From NCBI GenBank assembly GCA_022826665.1, contig JAJDUK010000005.1:1-55261 (forward strand): a stretch of DNA of 55,261 bases. The letters run 5' to 3'. Of this stretch, positions 28,146 through 37,492 are shown piece after piece; position 1 is the stretch's first letter; each line of letters opens with the position of its first letter. A program made the position numbers and the translations under genes. Origin of the DNA: Alphaproteobacteria bacterium. GTDB taxonomy: Bacteria; Pseudomonadota; Alphaproteobacteria; UBA828. Below the pieces are notes generated by a model that had not been told where the DNA came from, did not search any database, and saw only the letters and a list, made by a program, of their open reading frames with translations.

Positions 28146-28480
28146 GACACGCTCCTCCCTGGGAATGGACGTCAAGCCACTATACCAATCAGGCATAGTT
28201 TAATAACAATAACTTATTGCCCCCTCTCTCACAATACGTGAAGGGCCCGTGGGTCTTGTGTAAGCCAATCAGGTTGGTCACTGCCGGCACAACTTCCAGG
28301 CCGCGAGCTCGGGTCACGTGAAAGGCACGTAAGATGCTACACTTGCTGTCACTCCCCTCTTACGCCGCATCCCTCGGATGCTTGCAAGAATATGATCGGT
28401 ACATGCTCCGAATCTGACGTGATCGCCCGTCGAGGGTACCGCACCATGGCCCGGGGGGTCTGTTCAGGGCGCTGTTGCGC
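28146..28480. other. Intergenic region between thiL and the secreted-protein gene
   Basis: Holds the presumed promoter of the secreted-protein gene in an AT-rich patch (about 28190-28230) and the 3' end of the riboflavin operon. A short hairpin GCATCC-CTC-GGATGC lies at 28367-28381 without a T-run. No gene or tRNA seen. Confidence 0.5.
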
Positions 28481-29470
28481 TCAGAAGTGCTGGTAGCCGG
28501 TCCGCCCGAGCGCGAGCGGCTGACCGTCGGCGCCCACGACCGTGACACCTCGTCCCGGCTCGACTGCACCGATGCGGGTGAGCGCCAAGCCGAGGCGGTG
28601 GCCGAGAGTATCCAGCGCCTCCCGCGCCGACGGCGGCGTGCAGAACAGCAGCTCGTAATCGTCCCCACCGGTGACGACATCGGCGATTTCGACCTCGCCC
28701 CCGTCGAGCGTGCGCCGCGCTGCATCCGACAGCGGCACGGCATCCACCCCGATACGCGCCGCGACCCCGGACTCGGCGCAGAGGTGGCCCAGGTCCGCCA
28801 CCAGCCCGTCCGAGACGTCGATGGCGCAAGAGGCGATATCCACGAGCGCCGCCCCCAGCGCAAGCCGGGGCTCCGGCAGGCGGAAGCGCGCGGCAAGCGC
28901 CCCTCGGTCCTCGGGCGAAAGCGCGGCGAGACCGCCCTGCACCGCGCGCAGGCCGAGCGTCGCATCGCCGACGGTGCCCGAAACGTAGATGTCGTCGCCC
29001 GCGCGCCCGCCCGCGCGAGTGAGGCAGGCATCGCCCGCCACCGTGCCGAAGGCCGTGAGCGAGAGCACCGTCGGCCCCGCAGTCGCCACCGTGTCGCCGC
29101 CGATCAGCGCGACGCCGAACGCCTCCTGGTCGCGGGCGAGGCCCGCGGCAAAGGCTTCCACCCAGGCGTCGTCAAAGTCGGCAGGCAGCGCGAGACCCAG
29201 CGCGTAAGATCTGGCGACCGCCCCCATGGCCGCGAGGTCCGAGAGGTTCACGCGCAGCAGCCGGCGGGCGAGAATCGCGGGATCTTCACCCTCCGGGTAG
29301 TGCACGCCGGCCACCATCAGATCCTTGGTGACGACGAGGCTGGCGCCTTCAGGCGGGGTCAGCAGTGCGCCGTCGTTGCCGAGCGCGAACGCGCCCGGCG
29401 CGGCGCGGCTCAGAGGCTCGAAGAAGCGGGCGATGAGGTCGAATTCACCGCTCTTGGGCCGGCTGGTCAT
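28481..29470 (-). CDS. thiL: Thiamine-monophosphate kinase
   Basis: Phosphorylates thiamine monophosphate to the cofactor thiamine diphosphate using ATP. The 329-residue product has the family start FDLIARFFEPL, GNDGALLTPPEG, the ATP/Mg region NLSDLAAMGA, LIGGDTVA and the late AIDVSDGLVADLGHL and VTGGDDYELLF blocks. The ATG at 29470 lies inside nusB (26-bp overlap), the usual nusB-thiL arrangement in alphaproteobacteria. It is the last gene of the rpiB-to-thiL operon. Confidence 0.95.
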   Translation of the reverse strand: MTSRPKSGEFDLIARFFEPLSRAAPGAFALGNDGALLTPPEGASLVVTKDLMVAGVHYPEGEDPAILARRLLRVNLSDLAAMGAVARSYALGLALPADFDDAWVEAFAAGLARDQEAFGVALIGGDTVATAGPTVLSLTAFGTVAGDACLTRAGGRAGDDIYVSGTVGDATLGLRAVQGGLAALSPEDRGALAARFRLPEPRLALGAALVDIASCAIDVSDGLVADLGHLCAESGVAARIGVDAVPLSDAARRTLDGGEVEIADVVTGGDDYELLFCTPPSAREALDTLGHRLGLALTRIGAVEPGRGVTVVGADGQPLALGRTGYQHF

Positions 29471-29969
29471 GGTCCGCTCCGTCCGCCATCTCCGCCGCGC
29501 GCAGCCTGCGCGCCAGGCTGTCGAGCGCGCCGTTGACGAAGGCCGGCTCACGCTCGGAGAAGAAGGCGCGCGCAAGCTCGACGTACTCGTCGATCACCAC
29601 GCGCGCCGGCACGTCCGGGCAGGCCGCGAGCTCGCAGGTGGCGGCGCGCATCAGAGCGCGCACCACGGTGCCCAGCCGCTCCATGCTCCAGTGCTGCGCG
29701 AGCGTCGCCGCCACCAGGGCGTCGAACTCGTCCGCCCGCGCGGCCGCCTCGCGCACCGTGCGCTCGAAGTGGCGGCGGTGCGGCGCCGCGTAGCGCTCGC
29801 CGTCGATCTCGTGGCCGGCGCGGTGGCTCAGAAACTCCTCGATTACCTCGTCCGCCGACTGGCCGGACATCTCGATCTGGTAGAGCGCCTGGACGCAGGC
29901 GAGCCGCGCGCTGCTCCGCCCCTGCCCCCGTGGCGCCGGGGCCTGGGCCGCGCCGGGGGCGGCGGTCAT
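29445..29969 (-). CDS. nusB: Transcription antitermination protein NusB
   Basis: All-helical protein of 174 residues that binds boxA RNA with NusE for rRNA antitermination. Motifs typical of NusB are SSARLACVQALYQIEMSG, ATCELAACPDVPARVVIDEYVELA (read in two parts) and the end FVNGALDSLARRLR. The N-terminus has an Ala/Pro-rich extension of about 20 residues before the conserved core. The start (ATG 29969) is 5 bp after the ribH stop. It overlaps thiL downstream. Confidence 0.95.
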   Translation of the reverse strand: MTAAPGAAQAPAPRGQGRSSARLACVQALYQIEMSGQSADEVIEEFLSHRAGHEIDGERYAAPHRRHFERTVREAAARADEFDALVAATLAQHWSMERLGTVVRALMRAATCELAACPDVPARVVIDEYVELARAFFSEREPAFVNGALDSLARRLRAAEMADGADHDQPAQER

Positions 29970-29974
29970 CGCGC

Positions 29975-30421
29975 CTAGCCTTGAGAGTCCGCGCCGAGGG
30001 AGGCGCGAATCGCCATCATCGCGAGGCACGCCCCGGCGGCGGCGGCGCCCTTGTTCTTGCGGTCCGTCGCCGCCCGCTCCCAGGCCTGCTCGCGGTTCTC
30101 GGCGGTCACCACGCCGAAGCCCAGCGCGATGCGGTGGCGTTCGGCCAGCATGGCCAGCCCGCGCGCACATTCGCCGCAAACGTGGTCGTAATGGCTGGTC
30201 TCGCCCCGGATCACGCAGCCGAGCGCGACGAAGCCGTCGTAGCGGCCGCTCGCGATCGCCATGGCGAGCGCCGCCGGCAGCTCGAAGGCGCCGGGCACGC
30301 TCAACCGCTCGTGGCCCACGCCGGCCCCGTCGAGTGCGCCCACAGCGCCCGCCACCAGCTGGTCGGCGATGTCTTCGTAGAAGCGCGCCTCCAGGATGAG
30401 GACCCGCCGCCCCTCAGTCAT
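29975..30421 (-). CDS. ribH: 6,7-dimethyl-8-ribityllumazine synthase
   Basis: Penultimate enzyme of riboflavin synthesis, condensing 3,4-dihydroxybutanone phosphate with the pyrimidinedione. The 148-residue protein has PGAFELPAAL, the catalytic-His loop GETSHYDHVCGE and FGVVTAENREQAW in family order; it forms icosahedral or pentameric shells in relatives. ATG 30421 overlaps the ribB stop by 8 bp, implying translational coupling between two enzymes that act in successive steps. Confidence 0.96.
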   Translation of the reverse strand: MTEGRRVLILEARFYEDIADQLVAGAVGALDGAGVGHERLSVPGAFELPAALAMAIASGRYDGFVALGCVIRGETSHYDHVCGECARGLAMLAERHRIALGFGVVTAENREQAWERAATDRKNKGAAAAGACLAMMAIRASLGADSQG

Positions 30422-31562
30422 GGCTGCTGACCATCCACGCCCGCCGCGCCTCGTCCGAGATCGGACGCTGATCGACCACCCGGAGCCCGTAGCCGTCGAG
30501 CCCGACGATGGTCCAGTGCGTGTTGTGGAGCAGGATCATGTCGCGCACGCCCAGGTCGATGAGGATTTGGGCGGCCACGCCGTAGTCCCTGAGGCCCTCG
30601 GTGTCCTCGTGGTCCGCGTCTGACTCCGCCGGTTCGGAGAGCCGCACGGGGAAGGGATTGCGCACGACGACCACGACGCCGCGTCCGAGCTCGCCGATCA
30701 TCCTGAGCGCGGCCTGGAGCTTGCCGGTGTTCTCGCTTGCCGTGTCGGCGAGCCCGTCGTCCAAAATGCTGAAGGCGTGTGCTCGCACGGGCACCGGCTC
30801 GTTGTCCCAGACGTCGCCTTTCACCAGCGCGATGTGCTCGGCCTTCTGCACGGTGTCGGCGTAGACGTACATGCGGAAGGCGCCGCCGTGATGGGAGCTG
30901 AACGTGGTCTCCCGCACGCGGCGGATGATGCTGTCGTGGCGCAGCCGGTAGGCGATCAGGTCCGCGATGGTCGCGATCCTGACGTTATGGCGCTGGGAGA
31001 AGGCCTCGAGATCGGGCATCCGCGCCATGGTCCCGTCGTCGTTCATGATCTCGCAGATCACGGCGGAGGGGTTGAGGCCCGCGAGCCGTGCCAGGTCCAC
31101 GCTCGCCTCGGTGTGGCCTGTGCGCACCAGCACGCCGCCGTCGCGCGCGACGAGGGGGAAGACGTGGCCCGGCGAGGTCAGGTCGTCCGGCCCGCGACGC
31201 GGGTCGATGGCGACCGCGATGGTGCGCGCGCGGTCGGAGGCCGAGATGCCGGTGGTGATCCCCTCGCGTGCCTCGATGGAGACCGTGAACGCCGTGTCGT
31301 GGCGGGATTCGTTACGCTTGGGCATCAGCTCGAGGCCCAGGTCGCGCACCCGATCGCTGCCGAGCGCGAGGCAGATCAGCCCGCGGCCATAGCGGGCCAT
31401 GAAGTTGATGGCCTCGGGCGTGGCCATCTGGGCCGGAATGACCAGATCGCCCTCGTTCTCCCGTTCCTCGTCGTCGGCGAGGATGACCATTCGTCCGTTT
31501 CGAAACTCCTCGACCGTCTCCTCGACGGACATGAGCTTGCAGGACGACGCGGTGCGCGACAT
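30414..31562 (-). CDS. ribB: 3,4-dihydroxy-2-butanone 4-phosphate synthase with degenerate GTP cyclohydrolase II domain
   Basis: Makes the four-carbon precursor of riboflavin from ribulose 5-phosphate. The first ~200 residues are a complete RibB domain ([37 protein letters not shown]). Residues ~205-382 fold like GTP cyclohydrolase II, but the zinc-cysteine motif of RibA (C-x2-G-x9-C-x-C) is absent: the equivalent segment reads [20 protein letters not shown]. The second domain is therefore probably catalytically dead, as in RibB-like fusions known from other alphaproteobacteria, and a separate ribA is expected elsewhere. Start at ATG 31562 (AAAGG upstream); ATG 31532 is possible. Confidence 0.93.
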   Translation of the reverse strand: MSRTASSCKLMSVEETVEEFRNGRMVILADDEERENEGDLVIPAQMATPEAINFMARYGRGLICLALGSDRVRDLGLELMPKRNESRHDTAFTVSIEAREGITTGISASDRARTIAVAIDPRRGPDDLTSPGHVFPLVARDGGVLVRTGHTEASVDLARLAGLNPSAVICEIMNDDGTMARMPDLEAFSQRHNVRIATIADLIAYRLRHDSIIRRVRETTFSSHHGGAFRMYVYADTVQKAEHIALVKGDVWDNEPVPVRAHAFSILDDGLADTASENTGKLQAALRMIGELGRGVVVVVRNPFPVRLSEPAESDADHEDTEGLRDYGVAAQILIDLGVRDMILLHNTHWTIVGLDGYGLRVVDQRPISDEARRAWMVSSHD

Positions 31563-31571
31563 CTCGACCTT

Positions 31572-32165
31572 TCAGCGCTCGGAATGAAGGCGCGCAAGGT
31601 AGCGCGCGATCAGGTCCACCTCAAGATTGAGCCTGCGGCCGGCGGCGCACCCTTGGAAGGTGGTCTCCGCCAGCGTATGGGGGATGAGATTGATGCCGAA
31701 CACGTCGCCCGCCACCTCGTTCACCGTGAGCGAGACGCCGTCCAGCGCCACCGATCCCTTGGAAGCAACGAAACGCGAGAATTCTGTGGGGCAACGAATC
31801 GTGAGGCGGAGCGACTCCCCTTCCCGCTCGGCGCTCTCGACCACCGCGACGCCGTCGATATGGCCGGTCACCAGGTGGCCGCCGAGCTCGTCGCCAAGCG
31901 CGAGCGCGCGTTCCAGGTTGACGCCTGAGCCCGCGCGCCAGTCGCCGAGGGTGGTCCGGTCCGCGGTCTCGCGCGACACGTCCACCGCGAACCACCCCGG
32001 CCCCCTGTCCACCACGGTGAGGCAGGGGCCCGAGCAGGCGATGGAGGCGCCGAGCGCGATGGTGTCCGTGTCGTAGGCAGTGCCGATCTCCAGCCTGTAC
32101 CCGCCGCCGGCGCTTTCGGCGACCGACCGCACGCGGCCCACGTCAGTGACGATCCCTGAGAACAT
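31572..32165 (-). CDS. ribE: Riboflavin synthase, alpha subunit
   Basis: Dismutates two 6,7-dimethyl-8-ribityllumazine molecules into riboflavin. The 197-residue protein starts [12 protein letters not shown] and shows the two lumazine-binding repeats: the first includes [10 protein letters not shown], the second includes GHIDGVAVV and [13 protein letters not shown]. Start ATG 32165 is unambiguous. It lies 9-10 bp from both neighbours in the rib operon. Confidence 0.96.
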   Translation of the reverse strand: MFSGIVTDVGRVRSVAESAGGGYRLEIGTAYDTDTIALGASIACSGPCLTVVDRGPGWFAVDVSRETADRTTLGDWRAGSGVNLERALALGDELGGHLVTGHIDGVAVVESAEREGESLRLTIRCPTEFSRFVASKGSVALDGVSLTVNEVAGDVFGINLIPHTLAETTFQGCAAGRRLNLEVDLIARYLARLHSER

Positions 32166-32175
32166 GGCGCGTTCG

Positions 32176-33294
32176 TTAGTCCGCCGGCACCAGGGTGTCC
32201 AGCACGTCCTCGCCGAGCGCGGCCGAGGAGACTCGGTGGAAACGCGGCATGTCGTCGGCGCGGTCGACGCCGAGCGCGGCCAGCGCCGGCACGCCGTCGC
32301 CGCCGATGGCGCCGGGCGCGCGGAACCATTCGATGCGATCGACCAGGCCGGCGCCTAGCAACGCCGCCGCGACCCGGCCGCCCCCTTCCACCAGCACACG
32401 GGTCAAGCCACGTCCCGCCAGCGCTTCCAGCGCGGCCTTGAGCGCCGGCCGCCCGTCCGCCTCCGCCGCCACCGAGATGACGTTTGCGCCCGCCTCTCGC
32501 CAGCCCGCGTGCCGCCCGTCGCCGCCGAGTTTCTGCGTTGAAACGATCCACGTCGGCGAATCGCCGGCGCCGGCGATCAGCGCGTGGCTCGTCGGCAACC
32601 GGGCGCTGCCGTCGATCACGATGCGGATCGGGCTCCGGCCATCCAGGCCCGGCAGCCGGCAGGTGAGCGCCGGGTCGTCCGCCACCGCACTCGCCGCCCC
32701 CACCATCACGGCGTCATGGCTTGCCCGCATCAGGTGCCCGCGCGCCCGAGCCAGCGGGCCGGTGATCCAGCGGCTGTCGCCCTTATGCGTCCCGATCCGC
32801 CCGTCCAGCGTGCTCGCGAGCTTGAGCGTCACGTGGGGCCTGCCCTTCTCCACGCGCGAGAGGAAGCCCGCGTTGAGTGCCCGCGCCTCATCCTCCATGC
32901 AGCCGCGCGCGACCTCGATGCCCGCGGTTTCGAGCATGACGCTTCCGCGGCCCGCGACGCGCGGGTCCGGGTCTTCGGTCGCGACCACGGCGCGCGCGAT
33001 CCCGGCCTCGATCAGCGCGTCGGCGCAGGGGCCGGTCTCGCCGTGGTGGGCGCAGGGCTCCAGGGTCGTGTAGCAGGTGGCGCCTTGCGCGCCGTCGCCC
33101 GCGCGGGCGAGCGCCTCGGTCTCCGCATGGGGCCGGCCGCCGGGCTGGGTCCAGCCGCGGCCGAGGATGTGCCCGTCTCGCACGAGCACACAACCCACCG
33201 CCGGGTTGGGCCACACGTTGCCGAGACCCCGGCCAGCCAGCGCCAGCGCCAGCGCCATGAAGCGGCGGTCGAGTGACGGATCTGCCGCCGCCAT
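32176..33294 (-). CDS. ribD: Bifunctional riboflavin deaminase/reductase
   Basis: Deaminates and reduces the GTP-derived pyrimidine in riboflavin synthesis. The N-terminal cytidine-deaminase-like domain has zinc ligands in PHAETEAL and TLEPCAHHGETGPCADAL; the C-terminal ~220 residues are the NADPH reductase (VTLKLASTLDGRIG, RVLVEGGGRVAAALL). The 372-residue length is normal. It starts 4 bp after the nrdR stop on the minus strand, the standard nrdR-ribD order of alphaproteobacteria. Confidence 0.96.
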   Translation of the reverse strand: MAAADPSLDRRFMALALALAGRGLGNVWPNPAVGCVLVRDGHILGRGWTQPGGRPHAETEALARAGDGAQGATCYTTLEPCAHHGETGPCADALIEAGIARAVVATEDPDPRVAGRGSVMLETAGIEVARGCMEDEARALNAGFLSRVEKGRPHVTLKLASTLDGRIGTHKGDSRWITGPLARARGHLMRASHDAVMVGAASAVADDPALTCRLPGLDGRSPIRIVIDGSARLPTSHALIAGAGDSPTWIVSTQKLGGDGRHAGWREAGANVISVAAEADGRPALKAALEALAGRGLTRVLVEGGGRVAAALLGAGLVDRIEWFRAPGAIGGDGVPALAALGVDRADDMPRFHRVSSAALGEDVLDTLVPAD

Positions 33295-33298
33295 GCAC

Positions 33299-33757
33299 TT
33301 AGTCCCGTTCGTCGGCGAGGCCGCCGATGAACTCCTCGAAGTCCTTCTTCTCGCCGAAGTTCCTGTAGACCGAGGCGAAGCGCACGTATGCGACCTGATC
33401 CAGGCCCGAAAGCGCCTCCATCACCATCTCCCCGATCACCGTGCTCGGAATCTCGGTCTCGCCCAGGCTCTCCAGCCGGCGCACGATGCCGGTCACGATG
33501 TGATCGACCCGGTCGGGCTCGACCGGCCGCTTGCGCAGCGCGATCTGCATCGAGCGCGCCATCTTCTCGCGCTCGAAAGGCACCCGCTGGCCGTTGCTCT
33601 TGATGACCGAGAGCTCGCGCAGCTGGATCCTCTCGAAGGTGGTGAAGCGGCCGGCACAGTTGGTGCATTGCCGGCGGCGGCGGATCGCGGTGTTGTCTTC
33701 CGTCGGCCGCGAATCCTTCACCTGCGTGTCTTCGTTGCCACAGAAGGGACAGCGCAC
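33299..33757 (-). CDS. nrdR: Transcriptional repressor NrdR
   Basis: Zinc-ribbon and ATP-cone repressor of ribonucleotide reductase genes. The start is GTG at 33757, giving the invariant N-terminus [13 protein letters not shown] with GGAGG just upstream; the second zinc pair is in CTNCAGRF. The ATP-cone follows ([14 protein letters not shown]) and the C-terminus ends [13 protein letters not shown]. At 152 residues it is of normal size. Confidence 0.97.
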   Translation of the reverse strand: MRCPFCGNEDTQVKDSRPTEDNTAIRRRRQCTNCAGRFTTFERIQLRELSVIKSNGQRVPFEREKMARSMQIALRKRPVEPDRVDHIVTGIVRRLESLGETEIPSTVIGEMVMEALSGLDQVAYVRFASVYRNFGEKKDFEEFIGGLADERD

Positions 33758-33770
33758 GGCGGGCCTCCTC

Positions 33771-35081
33771 TCAGGCGTGACCGGGGTAGACCGGGAAGGC
33801 GGCGCAGAGCGCGCGGACCTCCTCGCGAATCTCTGCCGCGAGGCTCTCGCTGCTGCCCTCTGCCTCGGCCTCGCAGTCGAGCAGGTCGGCGATCCAGCCG
33901 GCGATCCGCCGGAACTCGGCCGCGCCGAAGCCACGGCTCGTCGCCGCCGGGGTGCCGAGCCTGATGCCGGAGGTAATCCACGGCTTCTGCGGGTCGAAGG
34001 GGACACCGTTCTTGTTGCAGGTGATGCCTGCGTGCTCCAGCACCGCCTCCGCCACCTTGCCGGTGAGCTCCTTGGCGCGCAGGTCCACCAGCATCAGGTG
34101 CGTGTCGGTCCCGCCGGAGACGATGTCGTAGCCGCGCTCCATCAGCGCGCTCGCCAGCACCTCGGCGTTGTCCACCACCTGCCGGGCGTAGTCCTTGAAC
34201 GCGGGCGTCATCGCCTCGCCCAGCGCCACCGCCTTGGCCGCAATGACATGCTCCAGCGGCCCGCCCTGGAGGCCGGGGAAGACCGCCGAGTTGATCCGCT
34301 TCGCCAGCGCCTCGTCGTCGGTCAGGATCATGCCGCCGCGCGGGCCGCGCAGGGTCTTGTGGGTCGTGGTCGTGACGATATGGGCGTGGGGGAAGGGGTT
34401 CGGATGAATCCCGGCCGCGACCAGCCCTGCGAAATGGGCCATATCGACCATGAAGATCGCATTCACCGAATCCGCGATCTTGCGGAAGCGCGCGAAGTCG
34501 ATGATGCGCGGATAGGCCGACCCCCCGGCGAGAATCAGCTTGGGCCTCTCGGCCTGCGCCAGCGCCTCCACCTCGTCGAAATCGATCAGGCCGTCCTCGC
34601 GGCCCACGCCGTACTGGATCGCCCTGAACCACTTGCCGGAGAGGTTGGGCGGCGCGCCGTGGGTGAGGTGCCCGCCGGCAGCGAGCGAGAGCCCGAGAAA
34701 GGCGTCGCCGGGCTCAAGCGTCGCGAGAAAGGCCGCCTGGTTCGCCTGCGCGCCGGAATGCGGCTGCACGTTGGCGAAGCCGCAGCCGAAGATCGCGAGC
34801 GCGCGCTCGATGGCCAGGCTCTCCCCGATATCGACGTTCTCGCAGCCGCCGTAGTAGCGCCGGCCGGGATAGCCCTCGGCATACTTGTTGGTGAGCACCG
34901 AGCCCTGCGCCTCCAGCACCGCGCGGCTCACGATGTTCTCCGACGCGATCAGCTCAATGGTGGTCTGCAGGCGCTCGACCTCGCCGGAGACCGCCGCGTA
35001 CACCGCCGCATCGGCCTCCTGCAGTCCGCTGGTGAAGAACGAAGTCCCGGCCCCGCTCTCGGGGCGCGTGGAAGCAGCCAA
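33771..35081 (-). CDS. glyA: Serine hydroxymethyltransferase
   Basis: PLP enzyme converting serine to glycine with transfer of a one-carbon unit to tetrahydrofolate. The 436-residue product has [38 protein letters not shown] and the PLP-lysine motif [15 protein letters not shown]. The apparent start is TTG at 35081, preceded by AAAGGAA about 10 nt upstream; the protein then begins [10 protein letters not shown], a length consistent with the family. It lies between rpiB and nrdR in the operon, a common alphaproteobacterial order. Confidence 0.96.
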   Translation of the reverse strand: MAASTRPESGAGTSFFTSGLQEADAAVYAAVSGEVERLQTTIELIASENIVSRAVLEAQGSVLTNKYAEGYPGRRYYGGCENVDIGESLAIERALAIFGCGFANVQPHSGAQANQAAFLATLEPGDAFLGLSLAAGGHLTHGAPPNLSGKWFRAIQYGVGREDGLIDFDEVEALAQAERPKLILAGGSAYPRIIDFARFRKIADSVNAIFMVDMAHFAGLVAAGIHPNPFPHAHIVTTTTHKTLRGPRGGMILTDDEALAKRINSAVFPGLQGGPLEHVIAAKAVALGEAMTPAFKDYARQVVDNAEVLASALMERGYDIVSGGTDTHLMLVDLRAKELTGKVAEAVLEHAGITCNKNGVPFDPQKPWITSGIRLGTPAATSRGFGAAEFRRIAGWIADLLDCEAEAEGSSESLAAEIREEVRALCAAFPVYPGHA

Positions 35082-35104
35082 GATCGTATTCCTTTCTTGT
35101 TCGC

Positions 35105-35539
35105 TCAGGAGAGCTTGGCGACGCGCGCTTGGTGGCGGCCGCCCTCGAATTCGGTGTCCAGGAACGCCTGCAGGCAGCGGCGCGCTGTCTCCTCCGACAC
35201 GCGCCGCGCCCCCAGCGCGAGAACGTTGGCGTCGTTGTGGGCGCGCGCGAGCCGCGCCTCGTCTGCGTCGTGGCAGAGCGCGCCGCGCACCGCACAGCTG
35301 CGGTTGACTGCGATGCTCATGCCGATGCCGCTCCCGCAGATCAGGACGCCCCGGTCGGCACGTCCGCTCTCGATTTCACTCGCCAGCGCCTGCGCATAGT
35401 CGGGATAGTCGACCGGGCCGTCGCCGTCGGGCCCCAGGTCGACGACCTTGCGTCCCGCAGCTTCAAGCTCGGCGCGCAGCACCGCCTTGAGGCTGACGCC
35501 TGCGTGATCGGAAGCAATGGCAATTCGCTGGTCTGACAT
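35105..35539 (-). CDS. rpiB: Ribose 5-phosphate isomerase B
   Basis: Interconverts ribose 5-phosphate and ribulose 5-phosphate; the latter is the substrate of RibB encoded in the same operon. The 144-residue protein has [10 protein letters not shown], the catalytic cysteine C68 in [17 protein letters not shown] and the late [16 protein letters not shown] 35539 with AGGGG upstream is preferred to a GTG two codons earlier. First gene of the operon; a promoter candidate lies at 35573-35602. Confidence 0.95.
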   Translation of the reverse strand: MSDQRIAIASDHAGVSLKAVLRAELEAAGRKVVDLGPDGDGPVDYPDYAQALASEIESGRADRGVLICGSGIGMSIAVNRSCAVRGALCHDADEARLARAHNDANVLALGARRVSEETARRCLQAFLDTEFEGGRHQARVAKLS

Positions 35540-35572
35540 TGCCACCCCTGGCGCGTGGCCCGTGGCCGGCCC

Positions 35573-35602
35573 TGTATACGCCTATGACCAAGAGGCGGGC
35601 AA
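35573..35602 (-). promoter_or_regulatory. Candidate promoter of the rpiB-glyA-nrdR-rib operon
   Basis: On the minus strand, TTGCCC (35602-35597) and TATACA (35578-35573) are separated by 18 nt, giving a transcription start about 25 nt before the rpiB ATG. GTATAC occurs twice (GTATACGCCTATG at 35574-35586, GTATACCTATG at 35612-35622 on the plus strand), a possible regulator repeat. Confidence 0.4.
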
Positions 35603-35650
35603 CAGTTGTGCGTATACCTATGGGTAGGGGCTGCCATGCAAAGCAGCCCT

Positions 35651-37345
35651 TCAGGATGCGTCGGGCGGGATGGTCCGATTGACGTTCAGGTAGTCGACGA
35701 CCCGGTCTGCAAGGGTGTCGGGGTCCTCTTCCCCGCCCTTCAGGACAATCTCAGCGGCCTCGGGGGGCTCATAGGGCGAATCGATGCCGGTGAAGTTGAT
35801 GAGCTCAGCCGCGCGCGCCCGCTTGTAGAGCCCCTTCGGGTCGCGCGATTCGCAAACTGCAAGCGGCGTATCGACGAAGATTTCGACAAACTCGCCTTCG
35901 CTCACAAGGTCCCGCGCCATCCGACGTTCGGACCTGAACGGCGAGATCATGGAGACGATGACGACAAGTCCCGCGTCCACCATCAGTTTTGCGACCTCGG
36001 CAACGCGCCGGACGTTCTCCACGCGGTCTTGCTCCGTGAAGCCGAGATCCCGGTTCAGGCCATGCCGCACATTGTCGCCATCCAGCAGGTAAGTGTGGAC
36101 GCCGGCAGCGTGCAGCTTCTGCTCCAGCCGGTCGGCGACCGTCGATTTCCCCGCGGCCGGCAGGCCCGTAATCCACAGCAAACGGGGCATCTGGCCCTTG
36201 GCATACGCTCGCGCTGCCCGATCGACCCTCGTGGGCTGCCAGACGACATTGGTGGCGCGGCGCAGCGGGAAGTGGATGACGCCGACACCGGCCGTGGCAC
36301 CGGTGAACTTGTCGATCAGCACGAAAGCGCCGGTGCGGCGGTTCTCGGTATGGGGGTCGAAGGCTACTCGTTGGTCGAGTGCGAGCTTGCAATAGCCGAC
36401 CTCGTCGCGCTCGAGCGTCTTCGCCGCGAGGTGCCTCAGCGAGTCCACGTCCACCCTGTGGACCAGGTCGGTGATTTGTGCCGTCCCCGACGCGGTGCCG
36501 ATCCGGATGGCGTAGGTCCTTCCGGGCAGCATCGCGGATTTGTCCAGCCAGAGCAGATGGGCTGCAAACTGGTCGGCGGCGGCCGGCGGCTGGTTCCGGT
36601 CGGCGATGACGTCGCCGCGCCCCGAGGCGATGGTGCCAACTAGACCGCGCGAGTCCGGATCGGAGCGGTCCACCCGCTGCACCGGCAGGCGGAAGGAACC
36701 GCGGGCGGGGTCGCTTTCCGGGTCGGCACCTTCCAGCGCCTCCATGAGCGTCGGGCCAGCATACCAGGACATGGCACCCCTGCCCGCGCGCACGTTCTCG
36801 CCGGTCAAGGCGGAAAGCGGGATCGCGTGGACGTTCTCGATCCCGAGTTCATGGGCGAAGGCCGCGTATTCCTCCGCGATGGCCTCGAAGACCGACTGTG
36901 CATAGCCCGCCAGGTCCATCTTGTTGACCGCGAGAACAACCTGCGGCACGCCCATGAGGGCGACGATTTGGCTGTGGAACCGGGTCTGGGTCGGAATGCC
37001 CGTGCGCGCGTCCACCAGGATGACCGCCAGGTCCGCCGACGCCGCGCCCATCGCCACGGTTCCCGTGTCTTGCTCGTGACCGGGCGCGTCCGCTGCCATG
37101 AACTTGCGCTTATCTGTCTCGAAATGGCGCCAGGTGACATCGACGGCGATGCCCAGTTCCCGATCCGACTGCGGGCTGTCCTCGAGCGCGGTCCGCGACT
37201 CGTCCAGAAGACACTTGAGCAGGGTCGATTTGCCGCCGCCCGCGGCGCCGCAAATCACGAACCGCAGCCGGTCCTTCTCCTTCGGGGTATCGGAAGAGGC
37301 GTCCGAACTGCCTGCCGCGGCGGTATTTCGTGCGCTCTGCGGCAT
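35651..37345 (-). CDS. cysNC: Fused sulfate adenylyltransferase GTPase-like (CysN) / adenylylsulfate kinase (CysC) protein
   Basis: A NodQ-type fusion of 564 residues, shorter than usual. The C-terminal APS kinase half (about 395-560) looks complete: P-loop [35 protein letters not shown] and [10 protein letters not shown]. The N-terminal GTPase half is abnormal. Its P-loop is GAAGGGKST where CysN has G-x-V-D-D-G-K-S-T, and about 30 residues before switch I are missing, with RELGIAVD replacing the R-E-Q-G-I-T-I-D motif and its magnesium threonine. DAPGHEQ and NKMD survive. Domains 2-3 are recognisable. No cysD is nearby. It may be an APS kinase with a dead or repurposed GTPase; a divergent working CysN is the alternative. 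Confidence 0.85.
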   Translation of the reverse strand: MPQSARNTAAAGSSDASSDTPKEKDRLRFVICGAAGGGKSTLLKCLLDESRTALEDSPQSDRELGIAVDVTWRHFETDKRKFMAADAPGHEQDTGTVAMGAASADLAVILVDARTGIPTQTRFHSQIVALMGVPQVVLAVNKMDLAGYAQSVFEAIAEEYAAFAHELGIENVHAIPLSALTGENVRAGRGAMSWYAGPTLMEALEGADPESDPARGSFRLPVQRVDRSDPDSRGLVGTIASGRGDVIADRNQPPAAADQFAAHLLWLDKSAMLPGRTYAIRIGTASGTAQITDLVHRVDVDSLRHLAAKTLERDEVGYCKLALDQRVAFDPHTENRRTGAFVLIDKFTGATAGVGVIHFPLRRATNVVWQPTRVDRAARAYAKGQMPRLLWITGLPAAGKSTVADRLEQKLHAAGVHTYLLDGDNVRHGLNRDLGFTEQDRVENVRRVAEVAKLMVDAGLVVIVSMISPFRSERRMARDLVSEGEFVEIFVDTPLAVCESRDPKGLYKRARAAELINFTGIDSPYEPPEAAEIVLKGGEEDPDTLADRVVDYLNVNRTIPPDAS

Positions 37346-37492
37346 CGGAATTAGCCTTGCTGCCTCTCGTATTCCATCACACTGGCCCGGTCGCGGCCTT
37401 GAGTACCCAATTTCGCCGCGACTTCACACAGATACTTCGCGCGCGATAGGCCGCCGCGTGGTCCGCCAGCCGGGAGGACGAGCCTCGGCCTC

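Noticed and set aside
30414-31562. Fully bifunctional RibBA
   Set aside because: The zinc cysteines essential for GTP cyclohydrolase II are missing, so only the RibB activity is supported.
33531-35399. 622-codon open frame antisense to nrdR, glyA and rpiB
   Set aside because: Opposite strand of three unambiguous housekeeping genes.
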